From Xanthomonas prunicola (lineage in GTDB: Bacteria; Pseudomonadota; Gammaproteobacteria; Xanthomonadales; Xanthomonadaceae), in contig NZ_PHKV01000013.1 in the NCBI RefSeq assembly GCF_002846205.1, positions 1-64,000 of the forward strand: a stretch of DNA of 64,000 bases. The letters run 5' to 3'. The notes beneath the pieces were generated by a model, which saw nothing but the letters and a program-made list of their open reading frames with translations, did no database searches and was not told where the DNA came from. Positions within the stretch are counted from its first letter, which is position 1; each line of letters starts with the position of its first letter. The translations under genes were made by a program, and so were the position numbers. Shown in pieces: positions 40,589 through 50,456 of the stretch.

Positions 40589-41173
40589 TTATGCTGCGCC
40601 GCCCAGGTGTTCGTAAAGAATCACGCTGCCGACGATCACCAGAATCAATCCACCCAGAATTTCGGCGCGCTTGCCGATCAGATGACCGAGCGCGCGGCCC
40701 AGCATCACTCCCGCAGTGACCATGCTGAAGGTGCACAGGCCCACCACCACTGCGACCACGCCGATGTGCACATCGAGAAACGCCAGGCTGACGCCGACCG
40801 CCATCGCATCGATGCTGGTGGCAAAACCGGTGGTGGCCAAGCCCAGCAATCCATGCCGTTTCGGCGTCTCGGCGTCGGCATCGTCGGCATCGTCCGGCCC
40901 ATTGCGCAGGCCGGCGATCATCATGTGCGTGCCCAATGCACCCAGCAGTACGAAGGCGATCCAGTGATCGTAGGCAGACACATAACTGGACGCGGCACGG
41001 CCCAGCAGCCAGCCGATCACCGGAGTGATTGCTTCGATACAGCCGAAAATTAAGCCGGCGCGCAGCGCATCGCGCCACTGCGGTTTGCGCATCGCCGCGC
41101 CCTTGCCGATCGCCGCGGCAAACGCGTCGGTGGACATCGCAAAACCGATCAACACAATGGAAAAAGGAGACAT
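40589..41173 (-). CDS. mntP: Manganese efflux pump MntP
   Basis: A 194-residue inner-membrane protein with six hydrophobic helices in two related halves, each with a conserved Asp motif ([16 protein letters not shown] and [17 protein letters not shown]). This is the MntP family exporting Mn(II). The start ATG 41173 ([11 protein letters not shown]) matches the family; the longer frame to 41287 is the translated riboswitch leader. A yybP-ykoY manganese riboswitch precedes it, which independently supports the assignment. Confidence 0.95.
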   Translation of the reverse strand: MSPFSIVLIGFAMSTDAFAAAIGKGAAMRKPQWRDALRAGLIFGCIEAITPVIGWLLGRAASSYVSAYDHWIAFVLLGALGTHMMIAGLRNGPDDADDADAETPKRHGLLGLATTGFATSIDAMAVGVSLAFLDVHIGVVAVVVGLCTFSMVTAGVMLGRALGHLIGKRAEILGGLILVIVGSVILYEHLGGAA

Positions 41174-41243
41174 CGACACTCTCGGGTTGGGCACGGTCAC
41201 AACGGCATGCGCCCGCGCCAACCGTCGTCGTGCGCGCATGCCG

Positions 41244-41347
41244 CTGGTCTCGCCAAACCGAAACTGGTTGCCTGCACCACGGCGCACTGGCCGAGTATGT
41301 TGATGCAGGCGCTTTCGATGGACGAAAGCAGGCTACTCCCCAAGGGG
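41244..41347 (-). ncRNA. yybP-ykoY manganese riboswitch upstream of mntP
   Basis: Read on the minus strand, the leader has the conserved landmarks of this class in order: GGGGAGTAGCC near the 5' end, a short hairpin (GCTTTCGTCCATCGAAAGC), the CAACATACTCGGCC internal loop, a second variable hairpin and the closing TTTGGCGAGACC. It begins about 175 bases and ends about 70 bases before the mntP start. Such RNAs bind Mn(II) and raise mntP expression. Confidence 0.9.
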
Positions 41348-41426
41348 CGCGCAGTGTACCAACGCATTGCTGCGTTCTGTGCGTTTGCACTGCACGCGAA
41401 GGTCGGTCTGATCTTTATAGCCTTGG

Positions 41427-42968
41427 CTATGCGGGTGCGTCGTGGTGGGCCTTCTGCGGCGTTCCATCGCTGCGCAGCAAGGCGCGCACCGCGTCCATTT
41501 CCACATCGCGGCCGTGTTGCAGATCCTGCGCGGTGATGTCTACCGGCACGTCGGGTAATACGCCGCGGTCCGGCTGCGCGCTGGTTGGAAGCTGTGCGAC
41601 CAGCGGTAGATCCACTTCGATCTGCGAGTTGGGAAGATGCAGAAAGAAAAACGCACTGCCGTTGATGCCGCGCAGGTTGCCACCGGTGGGCTGGCCGACC
41701 AGCGTGGCCAGGCCGTTGCGCTGCAGTTGCTGTGCAAATTCGAAGGTGGCCGAGCTGTTCTCGGCGCTGGTCAACACGAAGACCCGGCCGTTGAAGTGTG
41801 GCGCGCGTAGTGGCAGGTAGCGCTGCGCTGCAGTGTGCGGGGGATCGAGCGTGTAGAAACGCGTGTCATAGGCGACGGCACGCGCGCCCCAGTCGCGGAA
41901 GGAGCGATCCCAGGTGGTCACATATGGCGCCAACGCATCGGGCAGGCGCCGATAGCGCACCAATTGACGCATTGGCGATACAGCAACCTCGCTTGCGCCT
42001 AGATAGCCAAGCAGCACGCTGCCCACATTCAGCCCGCCCTCGTTGCCACGCAGATCGATCACCAGCGCAGGCACCTGACGCTCGGCAAGGCGTGCGAAGT
42101 TGTGGGCCAGAAAGGCCTGCCAATCCCAGGGGCTGTCGTAGAGCGCCCAGTCCGGCATGCGCAGGATCGCCAGATCGGCCGAGTCCATCGTCAGCGTCCA
42201 TGCCGGCGCTGCGCTGTCGCGTGCACGCTGGGGCGCCATCGCGTTGCGCTGCGCCGCGCCGATGCCATGGACCCGTAGCGTGCGTTGCGCGGTTGCTCCC
42301 GGCGTGCGGACCTGCAGCACCGGGTCGGCGGACATCTGCGGAAACAGCAGCGGCAGATACACATCGAATGCCTCGATGCGCGCAAATCCCTGCACTTCCA
42401 TCTGGGCAATGCGCTTGGCGTCGTTGCCACCGTCGGCGCGCGCCACCGTCATCAAGGCCGCCAGAATCTGCGCGGTGGCAACGCCATCGATCGACAGCAC
42501 TTCGGTCCCAGGTCGCAGGTCCGGCTGGTCCGAGCCATTGCGGCTGACAACCATGCGGCCATGCAGCCAACGGAAGTGAAACGGAAGCAGCCGCTCGCCG
42601 GGGAACAGGGCATGCTGGATCGGCTCGGGTTGATTGACGAAGTTCGGGAAGCTATGGCCGCAACGCACGCTGGCGGTCAGGCGCGAGATGGCCAGATAGG
42701 CCTGACCGAGCGTGGCGCCGTGTCCCAGTTCGGTGCGCAACGCGTCGAACCGTTGCGCGACCTGCTGCTCGGTCGCATAGCGGTACAGACCCGGATGCAG
42801 TGCCTCATAGGCATGTTGCAGCACATCGACATCGGCCAACAACGCCGGGCCTGCGAGTCGGCTGTCGCTGGTCAACAGTGGTGCCGATGAGGCCGCCGGC
42901 GCCACGCATAGGGGCCACAGCAGCAGCAACCACAACAGCGATGGGAGAGGGCGGATGCGAGGGGACAT
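41427..42968 (-). CDS. Exported S41-family (tail-specific) peptidase
   Basis: A 513-residue protein with a strong signal peptide (LLWLLLLWPLCVAPAA) and an S41 catalytic domain. It includes ALVIDLRGNEGGLNVGS and a candidate serine region FVLTSAENSSATFEFAQQL, then GQPTGGNLRGINGSAFFFL. A PDZ-like part may lie in the middle. The ATG at 42968 has GGAG five bases upstream. S41 proteins of this form cleave extracytoplasmic peptides; the target is not known. It lies next to and on the same strand as the AraC-type regulator gene, about 80 bases downstream of its stop. Confidence 0.8.
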   Translation of the reverse strand: MSPRIRPLPSLLWLLLLWPLCVAPAASSAPLLTSDSRLAGPALLADVDVLQHAYEALHPGLYRYATEQQVAQRFDALRTELGHGATLGQAYLAISRLTASVRCGHSFPNFVNQPEPIQHALFPGERLLPFHFRWLHGRMVVSRNGSDQPDLRPGTEVLSIDGVATAQILAALMTVARADGGNDAKRIAQMEVQGFARIEAFDVYLPLLFPQMSADPVLQVRTPGATAQRTLRVHGIGAAQRNAMAPQRARDSAAPAWTLTMDSADLAILRMPDWALYDSPWDWQAFLAHNFARLAERQVPALVIDLRGNEGGLNVGSVLLGYLGASEVAVSPMRQLVRYRRLPDALAPYVTTWDRSFRDWGARAVAYDTRFYTLDPPHTAAQRYLPLRAPHFNGRVFVLTSAENSSATFEFAQQLQRNGLATLVGQPTGGNLRGINGSAFFFLHLPNSQIEVDLPLVAQLPTSAQPDRGVLPDVPVDITAQDLQHGRDVEMDAVRALLRSDGTPQKAHHDAPA

Positions 42969-43049
42969 GGCAACTCCTTGCGCGAGAGTCGCCAGCATCC
43001 TCAGCTGCACCGCGGCTGGCGTCTCAAATGCCCAATCGCCACGCGATTT

Positions 43050-44198
43050 TCAGAATGTGGGACGTTGCGCGTGCCGGTAATCGCTGGGCGTACACCCAAC
43101 GTGGGCACGAAACACCCGGTTGAAGCTGGCCTTGGAACCGAAGCCGACCGCCAGCGCGATGGAGAGAATGTCCTCATCACCCGCCAATAAGCGCTGCGCC
43201 TCGGCGATGCGTCGCGCGTTGATGAAGGCGCTGAAGGTCTGCCCCAGGCCTTCGTTGAGCGCGCGCGACAAGTAATTGCTGTTGGTCCCCATGCGGCGCG
43301 CCAGCTCGGGCAGGGTGAGGTCCGGTTCGCGCCACCAGCCGTGCGCGTTGACCTCGGCGGCCACGCGTTGGCCCAGTGCCTGCCAGTCCTTCTCCATCGC
43401 CGCAGGCTGCGGGGCGACAGGCGCTGCGGGATCGCTTGCAGGCGTTGGCGGGTTCAGCACCAGCGCCGCATCGCGCTGCGGATACTGCGCCCGGGCATGT
43501 CGCCAACCTTCCAGCCCCAGGTAGTAGACCAGGGCGGCGGTGGCCAGATACCGTGGGAACTCGTCGAAGTACGACAGCCGATGCCACAAGCGGTCGCTGG
43601 CGGTGAAGCCCAACCGCAATGCCACCAGCAACGAGGCGGCCAGCAGAAAGCCGCGCAGCCATGGCAACCGCAGTTCCTCGCGCGCGCTGCTGTAGTGCTC
43701 CAGCCAGCGTTGATAAGCCAGGTAGTCGCGCCAGGCCAGCAGCAGATACAGCGTCAGCGAGGCCAGTACCAATGCATCTTGCAGTGGGGCGATCCAGGGC
43801 ACCTGGACAGTGGCGTTCCAGTCCCATTTGCGTTGCAGCGGCCAGGTGAACAGCCATGTGTAGTAAGCGCCTTGCAGCAGCCCCGGCAGCAGATGCAGTG
43901 CCCAGCGCGGTGGGAGCTGCTGGCGCGCCAGTTGGCGGACGTAGAGCCACACCAGCGGCCCGATCGCCAGCTCCCAGAACAGCGGCGCGTAGGTCAGGTC
44001 AGGGTAGGCGTCGTAGGCGCCGGCATAGCCGAGCGTGTAGGGCGTGATCAGCGCCACCACCACCAGCAACAGCGCCGCCAGGCAACGGTTGGCGATGCGA
44101 TTGACCGGCGCCAGCAGCAACAGGCCCGCACCGAGCACGCCATGCGCGCTGCCGAGCAGCAGGATGGTGCTCCACATCCCGAACTTGATGCTGGACAT
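43050..44198 (-). CDS. Membrane-anchored AraC-family transcriptional regulator
   Basis: A 382-residue protein with about seven hydrophobic helices in the first 240 residues and a C-terminal AraC DNA-binding domain. The two helix-turn-helix units are LTLPELARRMGTNSNYLSRALNEG and ILSIALAVGFGSKASFNRVFRAHVG, ending in the usual TPSDYRHAQ. The ATG at 44198 is chosen; the longer frame upstream reads into the IclR gene region. Such membrane-bound AraC proteins respond to envelope or external signals. It probably controls the adjacent S41 peptidase gene. Confidence 0.85.
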   Translation of the reverse strand: MSSIKFGMWSTILLLGSAHGVLGAGLLLLAPVNRIANRCLAALLLVVVALITPYTLGYAGAYDAYPDLTYAPLFWELAIGPLVWLYVRQLARQQLPPRWALHLLPGLLQGAYYTWLFTWPLQRKWDWNATVQVPWIAPLQDALVLASLTLYLLLAWRDYLAYQRWLEHYSSAREELRLPWLRGFLLAASLLVALRLGFTASDRLWHRLSYFDEFPRYLATAALVYYLGLEGWRHARAQYPQRDAALVLNPPTPASDPAAPVAPQPAAMEKDWQALGQRVAAEVNAHGWWREPDLTLPELARRMGTNSNYLSRALNEGLGQTFSAFINARRIAEAQRLLAGDEDILSIALAVGFGSKASFNRVFRAHVGCTPSDYRHAQRPTF

Positions 44199-44302
44199 GC
44201 GATCCCGTCTGGTCGATCGCGCCGAGTATAGGGGCGATCGACGGCGCCGCTGTTCTGGCCACGGTTCCGGCCGCTCTCGCGCGGCATTCGGCCTGTGTGC
44301 GG

Positions 44303-45052
44303 CTAGTGCAGCGCGCTGGAGATCTCGGCGGTCGCCGCGCACAGGGCCTGCAACGCCGCTTGCGGGCTCACCAGCGCAGGGCGTCGTTCGATGAAGGGCA
44401 CCGTGAGCGTGTAGGTGGCGCTGCCGCGCTGCAGGATCGGTGCAGTCAGATCGACCACGCCCACCACCGCCTCGCTGGGCTGCATCGCATAGCCATCGCG
44501 GCGCGCCTGCGCGGCGGCGGCCAGGAACTGCGCGCGCTCGAACGGCACGTCGCTGGCATCGAGCATGTCCAGCCAGCGTGCCTGCACCTCCGGCTGCTGG
44601 AAAGCGAACAGCACCAGCCCGGAGCTGGAATGTGTCAACGGGCGACGATGCCCCGGGCGTACCACCAGGCCCAGGTCGCTGGGCACGTCCATTTGCGCGA
44701 TCACCACGATCTGGTCGCCGGATGGCGCTACCAGGTGGCACGGCTGGTAGATCGCATCGGACAAGCGACGCATCACCGGCAGTGCGGCCTCGCTGATGCT
44801 CTGCACATGCGGCTGCTGCATGCCGAGCATGAACAGGCGGTTGGTCAGCACGTAGTCACCTTCGCCATCGCGCGTGAGATAGCCGCGCTCTTCCAGCACC
44901 TGCAGCATGCGGAAGATTTCCCCGCGCGAGCGCCCGATACCCTGCGAGATCGCCCCCATGCTCATCGGCTGTGCCTGGCGGGCGAGCAATTCCAGGATGT
45001 CCAGGCCCTTGTCCAGGGCGGGCGCGCGGTACTTGGCGGGTTCGGTGCTCAT
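44303..45052 (-). CDS. IclR-family regulator of the L-fucose genes
   Basis: A 249-residue IclR-type repressor or activator. It has an N-terminal winged helix (ALDKGLDILELLARQ, GAISQGIGRSRGEIFRMLQVLEERGYL) and a C-terminal effector domain (HSSSGLVLFAFQ, GYAMQPSEAVVGVVDLTAPI). It is divergent from the fucose permease, and the shared promoter holds a long AT-rich palindrome. Its place at the head of the L-fucose catabolic locus makes fucose or an intermediate the likely effector; that is inference. Confidence 0.88.
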   Translation of the reverse strand: MSTEPAKYRAPALDKGLDILELLARQAQPMSMGAISQGIGRSRGEIFRMLQVLEERGYLTRDGEGDYVLTNRLFMLGMQQPHVQSISEAALPVMRRLSDAIYQPCHLVAPSGDQIVVIAQMDVPSDLGLVVRPGHRRPLTHSSSGLVLFAFQQPEVQARWLDMLDASDVPFERAQFLAAAAQARRDGYAMQPSEAVVGVVDLTAPILQRGSATYTLTVPFIERRPALVSPQAALQALCAATAEISSALH

Positions 45053-45126
45053 CCGTTTGCAGGTCCAGGCAAGGTGCGGCGCGCCAGGGTACAGGCAACG
45101 CAGGACGGGGTCAGGTGGTGTGTCAG

Positions 45127-45157
45127 TGCAAATATAAACAAAGATTTTATATTTGCA
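45127..45157. promoter_or_regulatory. AT-rich operator-like palindrome in the IclR/permease divergent promoter
   Basis: TGCAAATATAAA (45127-45138) and TTTATATTTGCA (45146-45157) are perfect 12-base inverted repeats separated by seven bases, in otherwise GC-rich DNA between divergent starts. This is the expected place and form for the IclR regulator's site. Confidence 0.7.
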
Positions 45158-45229
45158 TGGCGATGGTCAGCGCAGTACGCTCGCTCGATTGCAACGCAAG
45201 CGCCACAGCCTTGGGAGGGGAACGGTCGC

Positions 45230-46531
45230 ATGCATCACAGTGACATTGCCGCGTCACCGCGCGGCAACCTGGCGCGTACCGCCATGATTCCCCTGTTGTT
45301 GATCGTCAGCCTGTTCTTTTTGTGGGGCATGGCCAACAACCTCAACGACATCCTGATCAAGCAGTTCAAGAAGGCCTTCGAACTGACCGACCTGCAGGCC
45401 GGGCTGGTGCAGAGCGCGTTCTACATGGGCTATTTCGTGTTCGCGATGCCTGCGGCGATGTTCATGCGCCGCTACAGCTACAAGGCGGCGGTGGTGCTGG
45501 GCCTGCTGCTGTACGCCTGCGGTGCGTTCCTGTTCTATCCGGCCGCGCAGGTGCACACCTACTGGCTGTTTCTGCTGGCGTTGTTTGTCATCGCCAGCGG
45601 CCTGGCGTTCCTTGAAACCACGGCTAACCCCCTGGTCACTGTGCTCGGTCCTGCCGATGGCGCAGCGCGGCGCTTGAACCTGGCGCAGGCGTTCAATCCG
45701 CTGGGCTCCATCACCGGCGTGTTGGTCGGCCAGCACTTCATCTTTTCCGGCGTGGAGCACACCCCTGCCGAACTCGCGGCAATGGCGCCGGCCGCGCGTG
45801 AGGCGTTCTTCGCCACCGAATCGTCGGCCGTGCAGATGCCGTATCTGATCATCGGTGCAGTGGTGGTGCTGTGGGCGATCCTGATTGCGCTGGTGCGCTT
45901 TCCCACCGGCGCGCCGGATGCCGACGCTGGTGCCGCGCCCAGGCGCGCACGTTTCAGCGAGTTGCTGCGTAACCGGTTGTTCGTGTTTTCGGTGGTAGCG
46001 CAGTTCTTTTACGTGGGTGCGCAGGTCGGGATCTGGAGCTATCTGATCCGCTATCTGCAGGATGCAGTGCCCGGCACGCCGGAAAAGACCGCGGCCACTT
46101 ACTTGACCATTTCGCTGGTGCTGTTCATGGCTGGCCGCTTCATTGGCACGGCGCTGTTGCGCTATCTGGCGCCTGCGAAGTTGCTGGCAAGTTTTGCAGT
46201 GATCAACCTGATCTTGTGTGCGGTGGCGATCGCGCTGCCTGGTTGGACCGGGTTGTATGCACTGGTGGCAGCCAGCGTGTTCATGTCGGTGATGTTCCCG
46301 ACCATCTTTGCGCTGGGCCTGGATGGCATGCACGACGACGCGCGCAAGCTGGGCTCCTCCTTGCTGGTGATGTCCATCATCGGCGGCGCGCTGCTCACCG
46401 CGGTGATGGGCGCTGTGTCGGACATGGCTGGCATCCATTGGGCGATGGTGGTGCCGGGTGCGTGCTTTGCCGTGATCTTGCTGTTCGCGTTGCGCGCACG
46501 CCGCGCAGCGCCCGTGGTTGCAGGAGCCTGA
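45230..46531 (+). CDS. fucP: L-fucose permease (FucP-type MFS)
   Basis: A 433-residue, 12-helix major-facilitator protein of the fucose:H+ symporter family. FLWGMANNLNDILIKQFKKAF near the N-terminus and the NPLVTVLGP and NLAQAFNPLGSITGVLVG stretches are the family hallmarks. ATG 45230 has GGGAGGGG upstream. It is followed two bases later by a mutarotase gene, so the pair is an operon, and it faces the degradation genes for L-fucose. Confidence 0.92.
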   Translation: MHHSDIAASPRGNLARTAMIPLLLIVSLFFLWGMANNLNDILIKQFKKAFELTDLQAGLVQSAFYMGYFVFAMPAAMFMRRYSYKAAVVLGLLLYACGAFLFYPAAQVHTYWLFLLALFVIASGLAFLETTANPLVTVLGPADGAARRLNLAQAFNPLGSITGVLVGQHFIFSGVEHTPAELAAMAPAAREAFFATESSAVQMPYLIIGAVVVLWAILIALVRFPTGAPDADAGAAPRRARFSELLRNRLFVFSVVAQFFYVGAQVGIWSYLIRYLQDAVPGTPEKTAATYLTISLVLFMAGRFIGTALLRYLAPAKLLASFAVINLILCAVAIALPGWTGLYALVAASVFMSVMFPTIFALGLDGMHDDARKLGSSLLVMSIIGGALLTAVMGAVSDMAGIHWAMVVPGACFAVILLFALRARRAAPVVAGA

Positions 46532-46533
46532 GC

Positions 46534-46893
46534 ATGCCGCGTCTTTGTTATGTGCTGGATCTACACGACGATGCGGCGCTGATCGCCGAATACGAGCGTT
46601 GGCATCGGCCCAATGAGGTATGGCCGGAAGTGGTGGCCTCCTTGCAGCAGGCCGGCATCCTGGAACTGGAGATCTTTCGCAGCGGTGATCGGCTGGTGAT
46701 GCTGATGGACGTGAGCGAGAGCTACGACCCAGCCGCGAAAGCGGCGCGCGATGCAGCCGACCCGCGCATCCAGGCGTGGGAAGCGTTGATGTGGCGGTTT
46801 CAAAAGCCGCTGCCGGGCAGTGCGCCAGGAGAGAAGTGGCGCGAGGCCGGGCGGATATTTGCGTTGAGTGAGGCGGTGGCGGCGCAAGGCTGA
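46534..46893 (+). CDS. L-rhamnose/L-fucose mutarotase family protein
   Basis: A 119-residue RhaM-type protein (CYVLDLHDDAALIAEYERWH, then PEVVASLQQAGILELEIFRSGDRLVMLMDV and WEALMWRFQKPLPG). It interconverts sugar anomers, here most likely L-fucose after uptake. The ATG lies two bases after the permease stop. Length matches the family. Confidence 0.9.
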   Translation: MPRLCYVLDLHDDAALIAEYERWHRPNEVWPEVVASLQQAGILELEIFRSGDRLVMLMDVSESYDPAAKAARDAADPRIQAWEALMWRFQKPLPGSAPGEKWREAGRIFALSEAVAAQG

Positions 46894-47159
46894 GTCGCAT
46901 CCCTCATCCGCCCTGCGAGCCCCTTCTCCCGCAGGCGGGAGAAGGGGGCAGGGGCTGCAGCGTGCATTTTCCGTTCGCAGGCATGACGGCGTTACCGTTC
47001 TCACCCCGCAATCATGACGACGTCATCGTCCTTGCCCTTGCAGTCATGACTGCTCTTTCCACACCGCTCGCAGTGATTCCTGCTTCGTCGTTGCTCCGCT
47101 CCCGCTTTCCTTCTCCCGCAAGCGGGAGAAGGTGCCCGAAGGGCGGATGAGGGCGCTGG
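46894..47159. repeat. Two ccttctcccgc hairpin repeats between convergent genes
   Basis: CCTTCTCCCGC and GCGGGAGAAGG form perfect hairpins at 46919-46947 and 47109-47132, the second followed by GGGCGGATGAGGG. They are the same family as the glyQ-glyS intergenic repeats. The second lies about 28 bases after the fuconate dehydratase stop and could serve as its transcript end. No gene is present. Confidence 0.75.
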
Positions 47160-48482
47160 TCAGCCCTGTCGATTGGCTGCCAGGTCTTCCACCCAGAAAC
47201 GTCCATCCGGGTAGCTGAATTCGGCAATCGAAGACGCGTGCATTTCTGCCGAGAAACCGGGCACCGCCGGTGCCAGATAGCGGCCGTGCTGGATGCGGAC
47301 CGGGTCCAGGAAGTGTTGATGCAGGTGGTCGACGAATTCGATCGCGCGGTCTTCCATCTTGCCGGTGATGGCAACGAAGTCGGCCATGGCCAGATGTTGT
47401 ACCAACTCGCACAAGCCGACCCCACCGGCGTGCGGAAACACGCGGATGTTGAACTTGGCGGCCAGCAACAGGATGGCGAGATTTTCGTTGACCCCGCCCA
47501 CGCGTGCAGCGTCGATCTGGATCAGGTCCACCGCCCCGGCCTGCAGCAGTTGCTTGAACACCACGCGGTTTTGCGTGTGCTCGCCCGTGGAGACCGGCAC
47601 CGGCGTGATGCCCTGGCGAATGGCGGCGTGGCCGAGCACGTCGTCTGGGCTGGTGGGTTCTTCGATCCAGGCGATATTGAATTCGGCCAGTTGGCGCATC
47701 CAGTCGATCGCCGGGCCCACGTCCCAGCGCTGATTGGCATCGACCGCCATGGCGATATCCGGGCCGATGGCCTGGCGCGCCAGCCGGCAGCGACGGATGT
47801 CGTCCTGCACATTGGCGCCGACCTTGAGCTTGATGGTGCGGAAGCCGTCGGCGACCGCTTCCTTGGCCAGCCGTACCAGCTTCTCGTCCGAGTAACCGAG
47901 CCAGCCGGGCGAAGTGGTGTAGGCGGGGTAGCCCTGCTCAATCAGCGTGGCGATGCGTTGCGCGCGCTGCGGATGCGCATCGCGCAGGATGGCCAGTGCT
48001 TCGTCGCGGGTGAGTGCGTCGGTGAGATAGCGGAAGTCGATGGTGTCGACCAACTGCTCGGGCGTGAGTTCGGCAATGAAGCGCCACAGCGGCTTCTTCG
48101 CGGCGCGCGCGGCCAGGTCCCAGGCGGCATTGATCACTGCGCCGATGGCCATGTGCATCACGCCCTTTTCCGGGCCGAGCCAGCGCAGCTGCGAATCGTT
48201 GGTGAGCCGGCGCGCGAACGCGCCAAGATCGGCGATGACGTCTTCCACACGCAGGCCGACCACGTGATCGGCCAGGGCCGCCACCGCGGCGGTCTGCACA
48301 TCGTTGCCGCGGCCGATGGTGAACACCAGGCCATAACCGGCCAGGTCGTTGGCAGCATCGGTCCGCAGTACGACGTAGGCCGCCGAGTAATCGGGATCGG
48401 GATTCATCGCATCGGACCCATCCAGCTCGCGCGAGGTGGGGAAGCGGACGTCGTGGGTATCGAGGGCGACGATGGTGCTCAT
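47160..48482 (-). CDS. L-fuconate dehydratase (enolase superfamily)
   Basis: A 440-residue mandelate-racemase-type enolase protein that dehydrates L-fuconate to 2-keto-3-deoxy-L-fuconate. Visible active-site segments are [13 protein letters not shown] (catalytic Lys), [21 protein letters not shown] and STGEHTQNR (metal ligands), and [16 protein letters not shown] (catalytic His). The start [20 protein letters not shown] and overall sequence agree with the characterised Xanthomonas campestris enzyme as I recall it. It is the last gene of the minus-strand fucose run. A CCCCTCCC hairpin sits in the 178-base gap before it (48523-48543). Confidence 0.95.
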   Translation of the reverse strand: MSTIVALDTHDVRFPTSRELDGSDAMNPDPDYSAAYVVLRTDAANDLAGYGLVFTIGRGNDVQTAAVAALADHVVGLRVEDVIADLGAFARRLTNDSQLRWLGPEKGVMHMAIGAVINAAWDLAARAAKKPLWRFIAELTPEQLVDTIDFRYLTDALTRDEALAILRDAHPQRAQRIATLIEQGYPAYTTSPGWLGYSDEKLVRLAKEAVADGFRTIKLKVGANVQDDIRRCRLARQAIGPDIAMAVDANQRWDVGPAIDWMRQLAEFNIAWIEEPTSPDDVLGHAAIRQGITPVPVSTGEHTQNRVVFKQLLQAGAVDLIQIDAARVGGVNENLAILLLAAKFNIRVFPHAGGVGLCELVQHLAMADFVAITGKMEDRAIEFVDHLHQHFLDPVRIQHGRYLAPAVPGFSAEMHASSIAEFSYPDGRFWVEDLAANRQG

Positions 48483-48660
48483 AAAGTCCTGGACGAGTGG
48501 AACAACAAGTTGGGATGCACACCCCCTCCCAACCAGGGAGGGGCTCGGCGACGGCGCGCACTGCCTGTGGTCGCGCGGCGCAGGCTCGTTTCAAGCAAGA
48601 AAGAATCGAGCCGCTGCTGATGCGCCGTGCTCGATCAATCCCACTCTTACGAAAGGAGGT

Positions 48661-49518
48661 TCAACCGATATCGCGCGGATGCGCCACCACCGGCTGGCGC
48701 TGACGGCCGAGACCTTCGATCTCCAGTTCCATCACGTCACCCGGCTTCAGATACACCGGCGGCTTTTGGCCCAGGCCCACGCCCGGCGGAGTGCCGGTGC
48801 TGATCACATCGCCCGGCATCAGCGTCATGTAACGGCTGATGTGGCTGACCAGCTCCGCCACGCCGAACACCATCGTGCGGGTGCTGCCGTTTTGGTAGCG
48901 GTGGCCGTTGACCTCCAACCACATCGCCAGGTTCTGCGGGTCGGCGATCTCGTCGCGCGTCACCAGCCATGGGCCGATCGGACCGAAGGTGTCGGCGCTC
49001 TTGCCCTTGACCCACTGGCCGCCGTGTTCGAGCTGGAATTCGCGCTCGGACAGATCGTTGATCACCGCGTAGCCAGCCACATGGTTCAGCGCTTGCTCTA
49101 CCGACACATCGCGCGCCACATCGCCGATCACCACACCCAGCTCCACTTCCCAGTCGCTGTTCACCGAACCGCGCGGGATGATCACCGTGTCATTGGGACC
49201 ACACACCGCCGTGGTGGCCTTCATGAAAAGAATCGGCATCTTGGGCACTTCCATGCCCGATTCGGCGGCATGGTCGGCATAGTTCAACCCCACGCAGATG
49301 AATTTGCCGATGCGGCCCACCGCTGCGCCGTAACGCACCTGGCCTTCGATCAACGGCAGCGTGGCCACATCCAGTGTGCGCAGTTTTTCCAGGCCGGCGG
49401 TGGTGATGTGCTCGCCGGCCACATCGTCGATCACACCGCTGAGGTCGCGGATGCGGCCTTCGCTGTCGATCAGGCCAGGGCGTTCGTGGCCTTCGGCGCC
49501 AATGCGTACGAGTTTCAT
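48661..49518 (-). CDS. 2,4-diketo-3-deoxy-L-fuconate hydrolase (FAH family)
   Basis: A 285-residue fumarylacetoacetate-hydrolase-fold enzyme (GKFICVGLNYADHAAESG, NSDWEVELGVVIGDVARDVS, GDVISTGTPPGVGLG), with the metal-binding E-x-E and D residues in place. In the Xanthomonas non-phosphorylated fucose pathway this family member cleaves the diketo acid to pyruvate and L-lactate. It lies between the dehydrogenase and the dehydratase genes on the same strand. Confidence 0.92.
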   Translation of the reverse strand: MKLVRIGAEGHERPGLIDSEGRIRDLSGVIDDVAGEHITTAGLEKLRTLDVATLPLIEGQVRYGAAVGRIGKFICVGLNYADHAAESGMEVPKMPILFMKATTAVCGPNDTVIIPRGSVNSDWEVELGVVIGDVARDVSVEQALNHVAGYAVINDLSEREFQLEHGGQWVKGKSADTFGPIGPWLVTRDEIADPQNLAMWLEVNGHRYQNGSTRTMVFGVAELVSHISRYMTLMPGDVISTGTPPGVGLGQKPPVYLKPGDVMELEIEGLGRQRQPVVAHPRDIG

Positions 49519-49685
49519 GCGGTCTTCCTTTGCTGATGAGAAATGGAGCGGCTAGCAAACCTAGCGCGCGTGCATCGGGTAGGTCAGGACGGTGTGCTCA
49601 CATCGAAGCGAAAGCGCGACAGATCGCATCACGCAAGCGCTGCGGCCACGTGTGTGGCGGGCGGCAGCGTGCGTCGTTGCCGTAC

Positions 49686-50456
49686 TCAGTTGGACCAGCC
49701 GCCATCGATGATGTGAGTCTGGCCGGTGGTGAACGACGAGTCGTCCGATGCCAGGTACACCACCAGCTGCGCAATCTCGCGCGGGTCGCCCAGGCGGCCC
49801 ATCGGCTGGCGGTCGGTGAAGCTCTTCCACACCGCTTGTTCGTCGCCGCCCAAGGCTTTGACGCGCTCGCCCAGCGACGGCGTCTTGATGGTACCCGGGC
49901 AGATTGCATTGCAACGCACGCCCTGCGCCACGTAGTCGGCGGCGATCGCCTTGCTCAGGCCGATCACCGCGGCCTTGGTCACGCCGTACACGAAGCGATT
50001 CGGCACGCCCTTGATGCTGGAGGCAACCGACGACATGTTGATGATGCTGCCGCGGCCGCGTTCGAGCATGCCCGGCAGCACCGCCTTGCAGGTGTAGTAC
50101 ATCGCATCGACATTGATCGAGAACGAGCGGCGCCAGGCCGGTTCGTCGCAATCGAGAATGCTGCCCTGATGCACGAAGCCGGCGCAGTTGAACAACACGT
50201 CGAACGGGCCGTGTGCCTGGATCAATGCGGTAATCGCGGCAGCGTCGGTGACGTCGAGCAGTTGGGTGGTGATGGCGTCCGATTCGGCGGCCAGCGCCTG
50301 CAAGGCGGCAGCGTCGATGTCGGTGGCGATCACCTGTGCGCCGGCATGTGCGCAGGCCAGCGCGCTTTCGCGGCCGATGCCGGCGCCGGCGGCGGTGATC
50401 AGGCAGCGCTTGCCCTGCAGACGGGGAGTGGGAGTGGTGGGAATCGAGACAGTCAT
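49686..50456 (-). CDS. 2-keto-3-deoxy-L-fuconate dehydrogenase (SDR family)
   Basis: A 256-residue short-chain dehydrogenase. It has a nucleotide-binding TAAGAGIGRESALACAHAG, an Asp for NAD at ATDID, an NCAGF segment, and the catalytic Tyr and Lys in FVYGVTKAAVIGL. It oxidises the C4 hydroxyl of 2-keto-3-deoxy-L-fuconate. ATG 50456 overlaps the stop of the fuconolactonase gene (ATGA); the longer upstream frame is not used. Confidence 0.93.
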   Translation of the reverse strand: MTVSIPTTPTPRLQGKRCLITAAGAGIGRESALACAHAGAQVIATDIDAAALQALAAESDAITTQLLDVTDAAAITALIQAHGPFDVLFNCAGFVHQGSILDCDEPAWRRSFSINVDAMYYTCKAVLPGMLERGRGSIINMSSVASSIKGVPNRFVYGVTKAAVIGLSKAIAADYVAQGVRCNAICPGTIKTPSLGERVKALGGDEQAVWKSFTDRQPMGRLGDPREIAQLVVYLASDDSSFTTGQTHIIDGGWSN

